Shown: positions 34,651 through 43,319 of the stretch, in pieces
How positions within the stretch are numbered: position 1 is the stretch's first letter
How the letters are laid out: every line of letters starts with the position of its first letter
NCBI RefSeq assembly: GCF_900102195.1
Contig: NZ_FNBE01000016.1
Location: 1 to 64,000, forward strand
From: Pseudonocardia oroxyli
GTDB lineage: Bacteria > Actinomycetota > Actinomycetes > Mycobacteriales > Pseudonocardiaceae
DNA length: 64,000 bases
Direction of reading: 5' to 3'
Program-made: the position numbers and the translations under genes
The notes under the pieces: model-generated
Seen by the model: only the letters and a program-made list of their open reading frames with translations
Database searches by the model: none
Told to the model about the DNA's origin: nothing

Positions 34651-35628
34651 TCACGAGCGGAGTCGGCCGCCCGCCGGGAGCAGCCGCGGGACCAGCCGCA
34701 CGTAGGCGACCATGCCGACGATCTCCACGAGCGTCTGGGCGACGATCACGACGGCGGCCACGGCGTACGCGTCGGGCAGGGCCAGCGCGAGCGGCAGCAC
34801 GACGAGGGAGTTGCGGGTGGCGCCGCTGAACACCACGGCCCGGCCGTCCGCGGGCCCCAGGCGCGCCAGCCGGGCCACCAGCGTCCCGAGCGGCGCCATC
34901 ACCACGAGGAACAGTACGTAGAACGGGGTGACCGCGGCGACCGCGGTCAGGTCGCCACCGAGCACCGGCACCTGTGAGGCGACGACCGTGAGCAGCGTCG
35001 CGACCATGAGCGGCACCATCAGCCCGCCCGCGGCCTCCGCCACCCGCCGCCCGGTCCGGCGGCGGGCGGCCCAGGCCTGGGTGGCCCAGGCGAGCGCGAG
35101 CGGCCCCACGATCAGGACCGCGAACGCCTCGAGGAACGGCCCCACCTCCACGATCGCCGCGAGGTCCGGGCCGCCGAACACGGCCAGGAACACCGGGAGC
35201 AGCAGGATCTGCGCGAGGAGCAGCAGCGGGGTGGCCGCGAGCAGCCTGCCGCTGTTCGCGCCGGCCAGCCCGGAGAAGACGATCACGTAGTCCACGCACG
35301 GCGCGAGCAGCACCAGCAGCACGCCCACCCGCACGGCGGGCTCCGCGGGCAGGAACCCGACCATCGCGGCCACGACGAGCGGGACCACGACGAAGTCGGT
35401 CACGAGCAGGGCGCCCAGGAAGCGCCCGGACCGCAGCGACCGCACCAGCTCCGCGGCGGGGACCTGCAGGAACGTCACGTAGAGCAGCGCCCCGAGCACC
35501 GGGTTGATCGCGCTCTCCAGGCCGGGCCCCGCGCCGGGTACGACGAGCCCGAGGAGCAGCCCCGCGGCGATGGCCGCGAGGTGGATCGGGACCTGGCGCC
35601 GCTCCAGCCACGCGCTCGCCCCGCCCAC
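34651..35628 (-). CDS. Arsenite/bile-acid-type (ACR3/BASS-like) transporter
   Basis: About 325 residues with roughly ten membrane helices. LVLLAPCVDYVIVFSGLAGAN (with the Cys found in ACR3 arsenite exporters) and VVFSGATRNSLVVLPLALALP are diagnostic blocks of the arsenic-resistance ACR3/BASS superfamily. It may export arsenite, but no arsR or arsC is adjacent, so another organic anion is possible. GTG 35628 fits the family N-terminus (WLERRQVPIHLAAIAAG); the upstream Arg-rich extension is not coding. Divergent from the antiporter gene. Confidence 0.83.
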   Translation of the reverse strand: MGGASAWLERRQVPIHLAAIAAGLLLGLVVPGAGPGLESAINPVLGALLYVTFLQVPAAELVRSLRSGRFLGALLVTDFVVVPLVVAAMVGFLPAEPAVRVGVLLVLLAPCVDYVIVFSGLAGANSGRLLAATPLLLLAQILLLPVFLAVFGGPDLAAIVEVGPFLEAFAVLIVGPLALAWATQAWAARRRTGRRVAEAAGGLMVPLMVATLLTVVASQVPVLGGDLTAVAAVTPFYVLFLVVMAPLGTLVARLARLGPADGRAVVFSGATRNSLVVLPLALALPDAYAVAAVVIVAQTLVEIVGMVAYVRLVPRLLPAGGRLRS

Positions 35629-35722
35629 GCACCCCCGCCTTCGCACCCGCCGTCCCGCGGCGATTCTCCCGCACCTCCGCGCCACGCCTGCCGTCGGCGG
35701 CGAAACCCGTCACGATGGCATC

Positions 35723-37300
35723 GTGCTGGGACTGGAGATGGCGGTCGTGCTGGGCGCCGCGCTGGTGCTGTGCGGTGCGCTCGCGCGCCGCTTCCCGATC
35801 GCGCCCGCGATCCTGCTGGTGCTCGCCGGCGTCCTCGTCGGGTTCGCGCCACACCTGCGCGAGGTGCAGCTGCCGCCCGAGGTCGTGCTGTTGGTCTTCC
35901 TCCCGGTGCTGCTGTACTGGGAGAGCCTGACGACCTCGCTGCGCGAGATCCGCAACAACCTGCGCGTCGTGCTCCTGACCAGCACCGTCCTGGTCTTCGT
36001 GACCGCGGCGGCGGTGGCGGCCGTCGCCCATGCGCTGGGGCTGGCGTGGGGACCCGCCTGGGTGCTCGGTGCAGCGCTCGCCCCGACCGACGCCACCGCG
36101 GTCGGCGTCCTGGCCCGACGGCTGCCGCGGCGGACCGTGACCACGCTGCGCGCGGAGAGCCTGATCAACGACGGCACCGCGCTGGTGATCTACGGGCTCG
36201 CGGTGGGGGTGACCGTGGGGGAGGAGTACCTCTCACCCGCCCACGTCAGCGGGCTGCTGGTGCTGGCCTACGGCGGCGGACTGCTGGCGGGCGCCGCCGT
36301 GGGGCTGCTGAGCTGGCAGGTGCGGCGTCGGATGGACGACCCGATGCTCGAGAACCTGGCGATGCTGGTGACCCCGTTCGCGGCGTTCCTGCTGGCCGAG
36401 GCCGTGCACGCCTCCGGGGTGCTGGCCGTCGTCGCCTGCGGGCTGTTCCTCAGCCAGGTCACGCCGCGCATCACCGGCGCGGTCACCCGGCAGACGTCGG
36501 TGCCGTTCTGGACGGTGACCACGACGGTGATCAGCAGCTCGCTGTTCGTGCTCGTGGGCCTGCAGGCCCACACCGCGGTCCGGGCGCTCCCCAGCGCCTC
36601 GCTCGGCCGGGCGGTGGTCGACATCCTGGTGGTCACCGCCGTGGTGATCGGTGTCCGGTGGGCCTGGCTGTACACCACGCCGTACCTCATCAGGGCCCTC
36701 GACCGGCGGCCCGAGCAGCGCCTGCGCCGGGTCGGGGCGCGGCAGCGGTCGGTGAGCGCGGTGAGCGGGTTCCGGGGAGCGGTGTCGCTGGCCGCGGTGC
36801 TGGCCGTGCCGCAGACCCTGGACTCCGGCGCCCCCTTCCCGGACCGCGACCTCATCGTCGTGATCACCTCCGGGGTCATCGTGCTGACCCTGCTGCAGGC
36901 GCTGCTGCTGCCGCGGGTGGTGCGGTTCGCGCGGCTCCCGCCGGACGACTCCGTCACCGAGGAACGCCGCTACGCCCAGGTGTTCATCATCGACGCGGCG
37001 ATCGACTCGCTGCCGGAGACGGCCCGGGAGCTCGGGGTCGACGAGGACATCGAGCGGCGGGTGCGCATCGAGATGGAGAAGCGGCGCCAGGTCGCCGCCG
37101 CGGACGGGCCCGAGGCGGACCAGGTGCTGCGCCACGACGACCAGTACGCGAACCTGCACCTCGCGCTGATCGCCCGCAAGCGCGAGGCCCTGCTCGAGCT
37201 GCGGGACGAGCGGCGGATCGACGACATCGTGCTGCGTCAGGTCCAGTCGGGGCTGGACGTGGAGGAGATCCGGTTCTCCCGGCCCGACCCCGTGGAGTGA
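35723..37300 (+). CDS. Na+/H+ antiporter, NhaP/CPA1 family
   Basis: This 525-residue protein has about 12 membrane helices (to residue 410) and a 115-residue cytoplasmic tail rich in Arg and Glu. Key CPA1 residues are in [13 protein letters not shown] and in [13 protein letters not shown], which carries the ion-binding ND pair. It exchanges Na+ for H+ across the membrane for pH and salt balance. The start is GTG 35723 or ATG 35738. The stop lies in a perfect hairpin shared with the convergent small-protein gene. Confidence 0.92.
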   Translation: MLGLEMAVVLGAALVLCGALARRFPIAPAILLVLAGVLVGFAPHLREVQLPPEVVLLVFLPVLLYWESLTTSLREIRNNLRVVLLTSTVLVFVTAAAVAAVAHALGLAWGPAWVLGAALAPTDATAVGVLARRLPRRTVTTLRAESLINDGTALVIYGLAVGVTVGEEYLSPAHVSGLLVLAYGGGLLAGAAVGLLSWQVRRRMDDPMLENLAMLVTPFAAFLLAEAVHASGVLAVVACGLFLSQVTPRITGAVTRQTSVPFWTVTTTVISSSLFVLVGLQAHTAVRALPSASLGRAVVDILVVTAVVIGVRWAWLYTTPYLIRALDRRPEQRLRRVGARQRSVSAVSGFRGAVSLAAVLAVPQTLDSGAPFPDRDLIVVITSGVIVLTLLQALLLPRVVRFARLPPDDSVTEERRYAQVFIIDAAIDSLPETARELGVDEDIERRVRIEMEKRRQVAAADGPEADQVLRHDDQYANLHLALIARKREALLELRDERRIDDIVLRQVQSGLDVEEIRFSRPDPVE

Positions 37301-37313
37301 GCGGGGCTCACTC
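37295..37313. terminator. Hairpin shared by two convergent stops
   Basis: GAGTGAGC-GGG-GCTCACTC is a perfect 8-bp stem with a 3-nt loop. It holds the antiporter TGA (37298-37300) in one arm and the TGA of the minus-strand small-protein gene (37308-37310) in the other, so it fits a bidirectional terminator. No U tract follows, as is usual at this GC content. Confidence 0.6.
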
Positions 37314-37535
37314 GCTGCGGGTCGGCTCGGACTCGTTCTCGGCGTCCAGCTCCCGGGCGGCGGCGTCGGTGGCGCCCGCGTCCGACGGGACGGCGGAGTC
37401 GCGCGTCCCGCCCTCGTGGTCGTAGCGGTCGCGGGCGGTGCCGCCGCCCGCCCCGGTCAGGGCGTGGTCGTCGCCCTCGCCGCCGGGGGCGTCCCCGGTG
37501 CGGTCGGAGGTGTGCTCGGTCCTGTGCTCGGTCAC
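37308..37535 (-). CDS. Small acidic disordered protein
   Basis: This 75-residue frame is almost entirely hydrophilic (His, Asp, Glu, Thr, Gly, Ala) and would be disordered, similar to small stress-associated proteins of actinobacteria. No family is recognised. It is one of three tandem small minus-strand genes (37308-38069), with a 10-base gap to the next. Confidence 0.5.
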   Translation of the reverse strand: MTEHRTEHTSDRTGDAPGGEGDDHALTGAGGGTARDRYDHEGGTRDSAVPSDAGATDAAARELDAENESEPTRSE

Positions 37536-37545
37536 GGGGTGCTCC

Positions 37546-37740
37546 TCAGTCGGTGGGCTCGTCGCCGGGGGCGGCGCCCTGGGCGTCGTCCGCGCTCGGC
37601 TGCCCTTCGACGTCCGTGTCGTCGGTGCCGTCGTGGCGGTCCTGGTCGACGCGGTGGCCGAGGACCTCCTCCTCGAGCCGGTCGACCTTCTCCTCGAGGT
37701 GGTGGGGGTCGTCGGGTCGGGGATCGCGGGCTTCGCTCAT
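37546..37740 (-). CDS. Small acidic protein with heptad-like helix
   Basis: This 64-residue protein has [19 protein letters not shown], a short amphipathic, coiled-coil-like segment, then an Asp/Gln-rich tail. The ATG overlaps the PASTA-like gene stop by ATGA, so the two are translationally coupled. Function unknown. Confidence 0.55.
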   Translation of the reverse strand: MSEARDPRPDDPHHLEEKVDRLEEEVLGHRVDQDRHDGTDDTDVEGQPSADDAQGAAPGDEPTD

Positions 37741-38069
37741 GCAGGCTCTCCTGTGGGTCGGTCGACGAGGTCGAGCCGGTCGGGCTCGTCGTGCGGGTGC
37801 ATCCGACCGGGGGCGTCGGGGTCGGTGGCGGGCGGCGGGGCGAGCGCGTCCCCGGACCCCGAGGGACCGAGCACGACCCGCACGGCGCTGCCCGGGTCCA
37901 CGGACAGGGCGGCCGCCGGATCCTGTTCGACGACGGGTGCCGAACTCGTGGCGACGACCCCGTCGCCGGTGACCACGATCACCCCCGCCTCGGCGCCCAG
38001 CGCGACCGCCTCCGACCCCGTCAGCCCGACGAGGGCCGGGACCACCACGGACCCGCTCATGCCTGCCAT
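37737..38069 (-). CDS. Single PASTA-like domain protein
   Basis: This 110-residue protein begins with one PASTA-like unit ([23 protein letters not shown] to [10 protein letters not shown], about 8-68) followed by a hydrophilic tail. PASTA domains bind muropeptides or beta-lactams on Ser/Thr kinases and penicillin-binding proteins. Here there is no kinase, signal peptide or membrane helix, so the unit would stay in the cytoplasm unless exported otherwise. It is coupled to the next gene by ATGA. Confidence 0.65.
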   Translation of the reverse strand: MAGMSGSVVVPALVGLTGSEAVALGAEAGVIVVTGDGVVATSSAPVVEQDPAAALSVDPGSAVRVVLGPSGSGDALAPPPATDPDAPGRMHPHDEPDRLDLVDRPTGEPA

Positions 38070-38108
38070 GACCGAGGACTACCCGGCCGGACCCGCTCGT
38101 ACGCGGGA

Positions 38109-38876
38109 TCAGCGCCCCCGTCTGCTGAGCAGGTGCGCCCGGTCGAGGAGCAGGCGCCCGAGCGTCGGGATCCGCTTGTCGTCGAAACGGGACCGGACGC
38201 CGGTCAGGCTCAGCGCGGACGTCGGTCGTCCGGTGGCGTCGAAGACCGCCGCCCCCAGCCCCCAGCTGCCCTCGACGACCAGGCCCGGGTTGACGGCGTA
38301 GCCGTGGTCCCGGGTGGTGGCGATCCGGCGCCGCACGGCGCGCCGGGAGTGCGCGGTGCCCCAGCGGGTCGTGAGGTCGGTGGCGTCGAGGTAGTCGTCC
38401 GCCTCGTCGGCCGGCAGGTGGGCCAGGATCACCAGCCCCGCCGAGGCGACGCCGAGCGGGAAGCGGATGCCCTCGTGCAGGACGTGCGAGCGCAGCGGGA
38501 AGCTGCCCTCGCACTCGGCGAGACACACGGTCTCCCGGCCGCGCAGCACGGAGAAGTAGGCGCTCTCCCCGGTCTGCTCCGCGAGGTCGGCGAGGACGTC
38601 CCGGGCGTGCGGGCTCACGTCGTAGCGCGGCGCGGCCGCGGCGCCGAGCAGGAACAGCTCCGGGCCGAGGTGCCAGCGCCCGGTGACGCCGTCCCGGTCG
38701 ACGAAGCCCTGGTCGGCGAGGTCGGTGAGCAGCCGGTGCGCGGTGGGGCGGGGGAGCCGGGTGCCGCGGGCCACCGCGGAGGTGGACGCGCCCGCGGTGC
38801 CCAGCGCCCGCAGGACCAGACCCACCTTCGCGACGACGGACGCACCGCTCGGGTGCGACACCTCGGGCCCCTCCAC
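38109..38876 (-). CDS. IclR-family regulator of CoA transferase
   Basis: This 255-residue regulator has a winged HTH ([17 protein letters not shown] to [21 protein letters not shown]) and an IclR effector domain ([38 protein letters not shown]). It is divergent from the two-subunit 3-oxoacid CoA transferase and probably controls it. Aromatic- or keto-acid-responsive PcaR/PobR-type IclR proteins are often placed this way. GTG 38876 is the start. A perfect 8-5-8 palindrome lies between the two. Confidence 0.88.
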   Translation of the reverse strand: MEGPEVSHPSGASVVAKVGLVLRALGTAGASTSAVARGTRLPRPTAHRLLTDLADQGFVDRDGVTGRWHLGPELFLLGAAAAPRYDVSPHARDVLADLAEQTGESAYFSVLRGRETVCLAECEGSFPLRSHVLHEGIRFPLGVASAGLVILAHLPADEADDYLDATDLTTRWGTAHSRRAVRRRIATTRDHGYAVNPGLVVEGSWGLGAAVFDATGRPTSALSLTGVRSRFDDKRIPTLGRLLLDRAHLLSRRGR

Positions 38877-38917
38877 ACCGCGATCCTACGTCCGGGGAAC
38901 AGACGGGTTCGGCGTGG

Positions 38918-38938
38918 AGCGTCCGCTGAACGGACGCT
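38918..38938. promoter_or_regulatory. Candidate IclR operator
   Basis: AGCGTCCG-CTGAA-CGGACGCT is a perfect 8-bp inverted repeat in the 136-base region between the IclR gene and the CoA-transferase operon, 75 bases upstream of the latter's ATG. Its position and symmetry fit an IclR site acting on both. Confidence 0.62.
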
Positions 38939-39012
38939 ACCTTGGCGCCTGCGGCCCGGCCGGGTTCCCTGCCCGGGGCGCACGACAGGCCCGCACGACA
39001 CGAGGAGTCGAC

Positions 39013-39765
39013 ATGGACAAGGTGGTCACCGCCGACCGGGCGTTGGCCGACATCCCCGACGGAGCCACCCTCGCGGTCGGCGGGTTCGGGCTCTGCGGCA
39101 TCCCCTCGACCCTGATCGCGACGCTGCAGGCCGCGGGCACGACGGACCTGGAGGTCGTGTCCAACAACTGCGGCGTGGACGACTGGGGGCTCGGGATCCT
39201 GTTGTCCGCCAGGCGGATCCGGCGGGTGACCGGCTCGTACGTCGGGGAGAACAAGGAGTTCGCCCGCCAGTACCTCTCCGGGGAGCTGGAGGTCGAGCTC
39301 TGCCCGCAGGGCACGCTCGCGGAGCGGCTGCGGGCCGGGGGCTGCGGCATCCCGGCGTTCTTCACCCCGGCCGGCGTCGGGTCCCAGATCGCCGACGGCG
39401 GCCTGCCCTGGCGCTACGCCTCCGACGGGACCGTGGCCGTGGCCTCGCCCGCCAAGGAGGTCCGGGACTTCGGCGGGGTCCCGCACGTGCTGGAGGAGGC
39501 CATCGTCACCGACTTCGCGCTCGTCGCGGCGGCGAAGGGCGACCGGCACGGCAACCTCGTGTTCGACAAGACCGCGCAGAACTTCAACCCGCTGTGCGCC
39601 ATGGCGGGTCGGGTCACGATCGCGGAGGTGGCCGAGCTCGTCGAGCCGGGCGAGCTCGACCCGGCGCAGGTGCACCTGCCCGGGGTGTTCGTCCAACGCG
39701 TGGTGCACGCCCCGGACGTCGAGAAGCGCATCGAGAAGATCACCGTCACGGAGGTGTCGGCGTGA
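39013..39765 (+). CDS. 3-oxoacid CoA-transferase, subunit A
   Basis: This 250-residue protein has the CoA-transferase alpha fold with [19 protein letters not shown], the oxyanion/CoA-binding region, [28 protein letters not shown] and [22 protein letters not shown]. With subunit B it exchanges CoA between succinyl-CoA and a 3-oxoacid (acetoacetate, or 3-oxoadipate in aromatic degradation). The sequence alone does not separate ScoA from PcaI. GAGGAG precedes ATG 39013. Subunit B overlaps by GTGA. Confidence 0.93.
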   Translation: MDKVVTADRALADIPDGATLAVGGFGLCGIPSTLIATLQAAGTTDLEVVSNNCGVDDWGLGILLSARRIRRVTGSYVGENKEFARQYLSGELEVELCPQGTLAERLRAGGCGIPAFFTPAGVGSQIADGGLPWRYASDGTVAVASPAKEVRDFGGVPHVLEEAIVTDFALVAAAKGDRHGNLVFDKTAQNFNPLCAMAGRVTIAEVAELVEPGELDPAQVHLPGVFVQRVVHAPDVEKRIEKITVTEVSA

Positions 39766-40391
39766 GCCTGACCCGTCACCAGATGGCCGCCCGGGCCGCC
39801 GCGGAGCTGCGCGACGGCGAGTACGTCAACCTCGGCATCGGGCTCCCCACCCTGATCCCGAGCTTCCTGCCGGACGACGTGCACGTGGTCCTGCACAGCG
39901 AGAACGGCATCCTCGGCACCGGGCCCTACCCGGCCCGCGCGGCCGTCGACCCCGACCTGATCAACGCGGGCAAGGAGACGGTGACCGTCCGGCCGGGCGC
40001 GGCGTTCTTCGACTCGGCCCTGTCCTTCGGGATCATCCGCGGCGGTCACCTCGACGTCGCGGTCCTGGGCGCGATGCAGGTCTCGGAGACCGGCGACCTG
40101 TCGAACTGGGCGGTGCCCGGCAAGATGGTCAAGGGCATGGGCGGTGCGATGGACCTCGTCCACGGCGCCCGCCGGGTGATCGTGCTGATGGAGCACGTGG
40201 CCAAGGACGGCTCGCCCAAGATCCTGCGCGAGAACACCCTGCCCTACACCGGCCGGGCCGTGGTCAACCGGATCATCACCGACCTCGCCGTGATCGACGT
40301 GACGCCGGACGGCCTGGCACTCGTGGAGACCGCCCCCGGGGTCACCGAGGACGAGGTCCGCGCGGCCACGGACGCGCCCCTCACGGTCTGA
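39762..40391 (+). CDS. 3-oxoacid CoA-transferase, subunit B
   Basis: This 209-residue protein carries the catalytic Glu in HSENGILG (about Glu47) that forms the covalent CoA thioester, with GIGLPTLIP and the [14 protein letters not shown] block. The GTG start overlaps the stop of subunit A, ensuring equimolar synthesis. Together they form the ScoAB/PcaIJ-type enzyme. No beta-ketothiolase or other pca gene is adjacent, so the physiological 3-oxoacid remains open. Confidence 0.93.
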   Translation: MSLTRHQMAARAAAELRDGEYVNLGIGLPTLIPSFLPDDVHVVLHSENGILGTGPYPARAAVDPDLINAGKETVTVRPGAAFFDSALSFGIIRGGHLDVAVLGAMQVSETGDLSNWAVPGKMVKGMGGAMDLVHGARRVIVLMEHVAKDGSPKILRENTLPYTGRAVVNRIITDLAVIDVTPDGLALVETAPGVTEDEVRAATDAPLTV

Positions 40392-40405
40392 CGGGCACAT
40401 CCGCT

Positions 40406-40729
40406 CAGCCGGGGCGGAAGACGGCGAGGGCGCCCGCGAGCATGGCGTAGTAACCGATGAGCCAGGTGAGGGCGGCGAGGCTGCGCTCACCGAGCGCGGC
40501 CCGGGCCCGGGCGTAGAGCTCGTCGGGCACGGCGTGGGTGCTCAGCAGGGTGCGCGCGAGCTCGACCGCGCACGCCTCCGCGTCGGTGAGGTCCGGGGGC
40601 GGGGCGCCGTCGAGGAGGGCCTGCAGCTGCGGTGTCGTGAGACCCCTGCTCGGGGTCCAGCTCGGCCCTGGCCAGGGGGTGGGTGCGGGCGGGACCCGCG
40701 AGGGGCCGTCCGACCAGGTCGTCGGTCAC
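40406..40729 (-). pseudogene. Carboxymuconolactone decarboxylase/AhpD-type remnant
   Basis: GTG 40729 opens MTDDLVGRPLAGPARTHPLA. After about 37 codons the recognisable C-terminus resumes in another frame: LQALLDGAPPPDLTDAEACA, then ALTWLIGYYAMLAGALAVFR, ending at 40406. The central catalytic block of CMD/AhpD proteins (about 60 residues) is missing. Start and stop are kept but middle and frame are lost, the same pattern as its two neighbours. Confidence 0.65.
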
Positions 40730-40741
40730 GCGGTGCTCCGT

Positions 40742-41569
40742 TCAGGCTTCGGGCAGCTCGCCGATCAGCTCCCGCAGCTGGTGGCGGTCGGTGACCCCGA
40801 GCTTGGGGTAGGCGGCGTGCAGGTGGGAGCCGACGGTCCTGGGGGAGAGGTAGAGCTGGTCGGCGATCTCCTTGTTGCGCAGGCCCCGGGCGGCGGGCAG
40901 GACGACCTCGCGCTGCGGCGGGGTGAGCGTGCCGAGGTGGTCGGTCGGGGTGGGTGCGGCCGGCGCGGTCCGGGCGGTGGCGCCGCTGGCCCGGAGCTCG
41001 TTGCGCGCGGTCGCGGTCGGGGGTGCGCTCCGCCGCGCGCTGGAACGCCTTGGCCGCCGTGTGCACACCCCCGCGCATCCGGGCGACCGCTACGGTCTGC
41101 TCGAGGGCGGCGGCGACCGCCTCGTCGGGGGCGACGCTCGCCTCGGCGAGGTGCGAGGCGTGGCGCACCGGGTCGTCGACGAGACGCGCGGCGGCGACCT
41201 CGGACAGCGGACCGAGCTCGACCAGCGAGACGGTGGCCTCGATCCGCGGGGGACGCACCGTGGAGCGCGCGGCCGGCAGCAGCGCGACGCGCTCGGTGAT
41301 CAGCCTCGCAGCACGAATGTCAGCACCTCGGCGGTGTCCCGGTCGACGAGCTGCAGGTCGTCCACGATCACGACGAGCGGCCTGCGGGCGGAGACGGTCT
41401 CGAGCAGGGTCAACACGCCGGTGCGGACCGCGACGGCCTCGGTCGGTGCCGGTTCGCGCAGGAGGCCGACGGCGGTGCGCACCGCGCCGCCGATGTCCGG
41501 CGGCAGCGCGTCGATCTGCGGGAACACGGGCTTGAGCTTTCCCGAGATCGGCGCTCGGGGGTTCTCCAC
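40742..41569 (-). pseudogene. LAL-type LuxR regulator remnant with deletions and frameshifts
   Basis: Pieces of a large ATP-dependent LuxR regulator appear in order over three frames. They are an AAA part without P-loop (PVFPQIDALPPDIGGAVRTA, then RRPLVVIVDDLQLVDRDTAE with Walker B), a middle helical part (AVARMRGGVHTAAKAFQRAAE) and a C-terminal LuxR HTH (LTPPQREVVLPAARGLRNKEIADQLYLSPRTVGSHL). Frame changes fall near 41300 and in a GCGCGC run near 41005. About 270 codons remain from a family of about 900, so it is inactive. Confidence 0.75.
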
Positions 41570-41595
41570 TCGGCCCGTCGAGAGGACGAGGCCCG

Positions 41596-41929
41596 ATGGC
41601 GACGGAGGAGACCGGCCGGTCACCCGAGCTGGACCCCTGGCGGGCCTACCCAGCACGACGAGATCACCGCCTCCCCGCTGCGCGCCACCCTCGACGACCT
41701 CGCCGGGCTGCCCGAGGCCCTCGTGATCGTCGGCGAGGCGGACGTCCTGCGGGACGAGGTCGAGGCCTACGCCGCCGAGCTGCGGTCCGCGGGCGTGCCG
41801 GTCACCGCGGTGCGCTTCCAGGGCATCATCCACGACTTCGTCATGCTCGACGCCCTGCGCGACACGCACGCCGCCCGTACCGCCACGAGGCTCGCGAGCG
41901 AGTTCCTCCACGACGCACTGCACCCCTGA
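41596..41929 (+). pseudogene. Alpha/beta hydrolase (HSL-type) remnant
   Basis: ATG 41596, after GAGAGGACGAGG, opens MATEETGRSPELDPWRAYPA. The coding potential then shifts frame to ITASPLRATLDDLAGLPEAL and VIVGEADVLRDEVEAYAAEL, which keeps the catalytic-Asp side (GEADVLRDE) and HDF (catalytic His in GIIHDFVML), ending at 41929. The oxyanion HGGG and nucleophile GDSAGG regions are missing. An internal deletion removed about two thirds of the gene. Confidence 0.72.
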
Positions 41930-41953
41930 TCCACCGCCGAGAAGGAGTCGCTC

Positions 41954-42649
41954 ATGCCCCAGCCCACCGTCGTCCTCGTGCACGGCGCCTTCGCCGACGC
42001 CGCGAGCTTCGCCCCCGTGGTCTCCGAGCTGCTGTCCTCGGGGGTGACGGTCCGGGTCCCGGCCGTGCCCAACCGGAGCCTGATCGGCGACGCGGAGTAC
42101 ATCGCCTCGGTCGTCCGCGCGATCGACGGCCCCGTCCTGCTCGTCGGCCACTCCTACGGGGGCGCGGTGATCACCGTGGCCGGTGCCGAGGAGAACGTCG
42201 TCGGCCTGGTCTACCTCGCGGGCTACGCGCTGGAGGAGGGGGAGAGCCTCGCCGAGCTGCAGGGCCGCTTCCCCGACTCCCCGCTCGCGACCGCCCTCGT
42301 CCAGACCCCCTACCCGGGTGGCGTCGACATCACCGTGGACGTCGAGCGGTTCCCGTCGATCTTCGCGGCGGACGTCGACCCCGAGGTCGCCAAGGTCCTC
42401 GCCGTCGGGCAGCGGCCGCTCGCCTACGCCGCGTTCGGCGAGGCCGCCCCGGCCGCCGCCTGGAAGACCAGACCCAGCTGGGGCGTCGTCTCCTCGTCCG
42501 ACACCACGATCAACCCGGACGTCGAGCGGTTCGGCTACGAACGGGCGGGCGCCGCGGTGACCGAGATCGACTCGTCCCACCTGGTCATGCTGGCGCACCC
42601 CAAGGAGGTCGCGGACGTCATCCGCACCGCGCTCGCGGCGGTCGGCTGA
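41954..42649 (+). CDS. Alpha/beta hydrolase
   Basis: This 231-residue complete hydrolase has VVLVHGAFADAASF (oxyanion HG), nucleophile elbow VGHSYGGAV (Ser), and a C-terminal DSSHLVMLAHPKEVADVI with the catalytic His. This is the salicylate-esterase/pimeloyl-esterase-like short group, also seen as an extradiol or ester hydrolase. GAGAAGGAG precedes ATG 41954. It lies 24 bases downstream of the hydrolase remnant, but the two are not close relatives. Confidence 0.88.
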   Translation: MPQPTVVLVHGAFADAASFAPVVSELLSSGVTVRVPAVPNRSLIGDAEYIASVVRAIDGPVLLVGHSYGGAVITVAGAEENVVGLVYLAGYALEEGESLAELQGRFPDSPLATALVQTPYPGGVDITVDVERFPSIFAADVDPEVAKVLAVGQRPLAYAAFGEAAPAAAWKTRPSWGVVSSSDTTINPDVERFGYERAGAAVTEIDSSHLVMLAHPKEVADVIRTALAAVG

Positions 42650-42671
42650 CCCGCCCCGGCTCCACACTGCG

Positions 42672-43319
42672 CTACGCGTTGAGGTACCGGATGACCGCGA
42701 GCACCCGGCGGTGGTCGTCGTCGGTGAGCGCCAGGCCGAGCAGGTCGTAGATCCGGGAGACGTGCTGCACCACGGCCTTCTCGGAGATGCCCAGCCTGCG
42801 GGCGATGCCCGCGTTCGTCCGGCCCTGGGCCAGCAACGCGATCACCTCGGTCTGCCGGGGCGTCAGGTCGTCGAGCGGGTCCGGCGCGGAGCGGGCCCGG
42901 TGGAGCATCGCGGAGACGACGTCGGGGTCGAGGACGGTGCCGCCACCGGCCACGGTCCGGACGTCCCGGCAGAAGCCCGCCACGTCCGCGACCCGCTGCT
43001 TGAGCAGGTAGCCGACCCCGGCCGGACGGTCGGAGAGCAGCTCGTAGGCGTACTGGCGGTGGACGTACTGGGAGAGCACCAGCACCGCGGTGTCCGGGCG
43101 CTCCGCGCGGATCGCGAGGGCGGCGCGCAACCCGTCCTCGGCGTGGTCGGGCGGCATGCGGATGTCGGTGAGCACGAGGTCGGGCCGCTGGTCGCGGGCG
43201 AGCCGGACGAGGTCCGGCGCGGTGTCGGTGGCCCCGACCACCTCGCAGCCCGCACCCTGGAGCAGGAGGACGAGACCCTCGCGCAGGAGGGCCTCGTCCT
43301 CGCCGATCACGACTCGCAC
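42672..43319 (-). CDS. NarL/LuxR-type response regulator
   Basis: This 215-residue protein has an intact receiver (VVIGEDEALLREGLVLLLQ, phosphoacceptor Asp in LVLTDIRMPP, Lys in GYLLKQRVAD) and a LuxR HTH (LTPRQTEVIALLAQGRTNAGIARRLGISEKAVVQHVSRIYDLL). The GTG start overlaps the histidine kinase stop by 13 bases, so the pair is coupled. It is the functional counterpart of the decayed system at 29335-30113. Targets unknown. Confidence 0.93.
   Translation of the reverse strand: MRVVIGEDEALLREGLVLLLQGAGCEVVGATDTAPDLVRLARDQRPDLVLTDIRMPPDHAEDGLRAALAIRAERPDTAVLVLSQYVHRQYAYELLSDRPAGVGYLLKQRVADVAGFCRDVRTVAGGGTVLDPDVVSAMLHRARSAPDPLDDLTPRQTEVIALLAQGRTNAGIARRLGISEKAVVQHVSRIYDLLGLALTDDDHRRVLAVIRYLNA

Noticed and set aside
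34651..35628. Arsenic resistance operon
   Set aside because: Only the transporter-like gene is present. No arsR or arsC was found in adjacent sequence, so an operon is not claimed.
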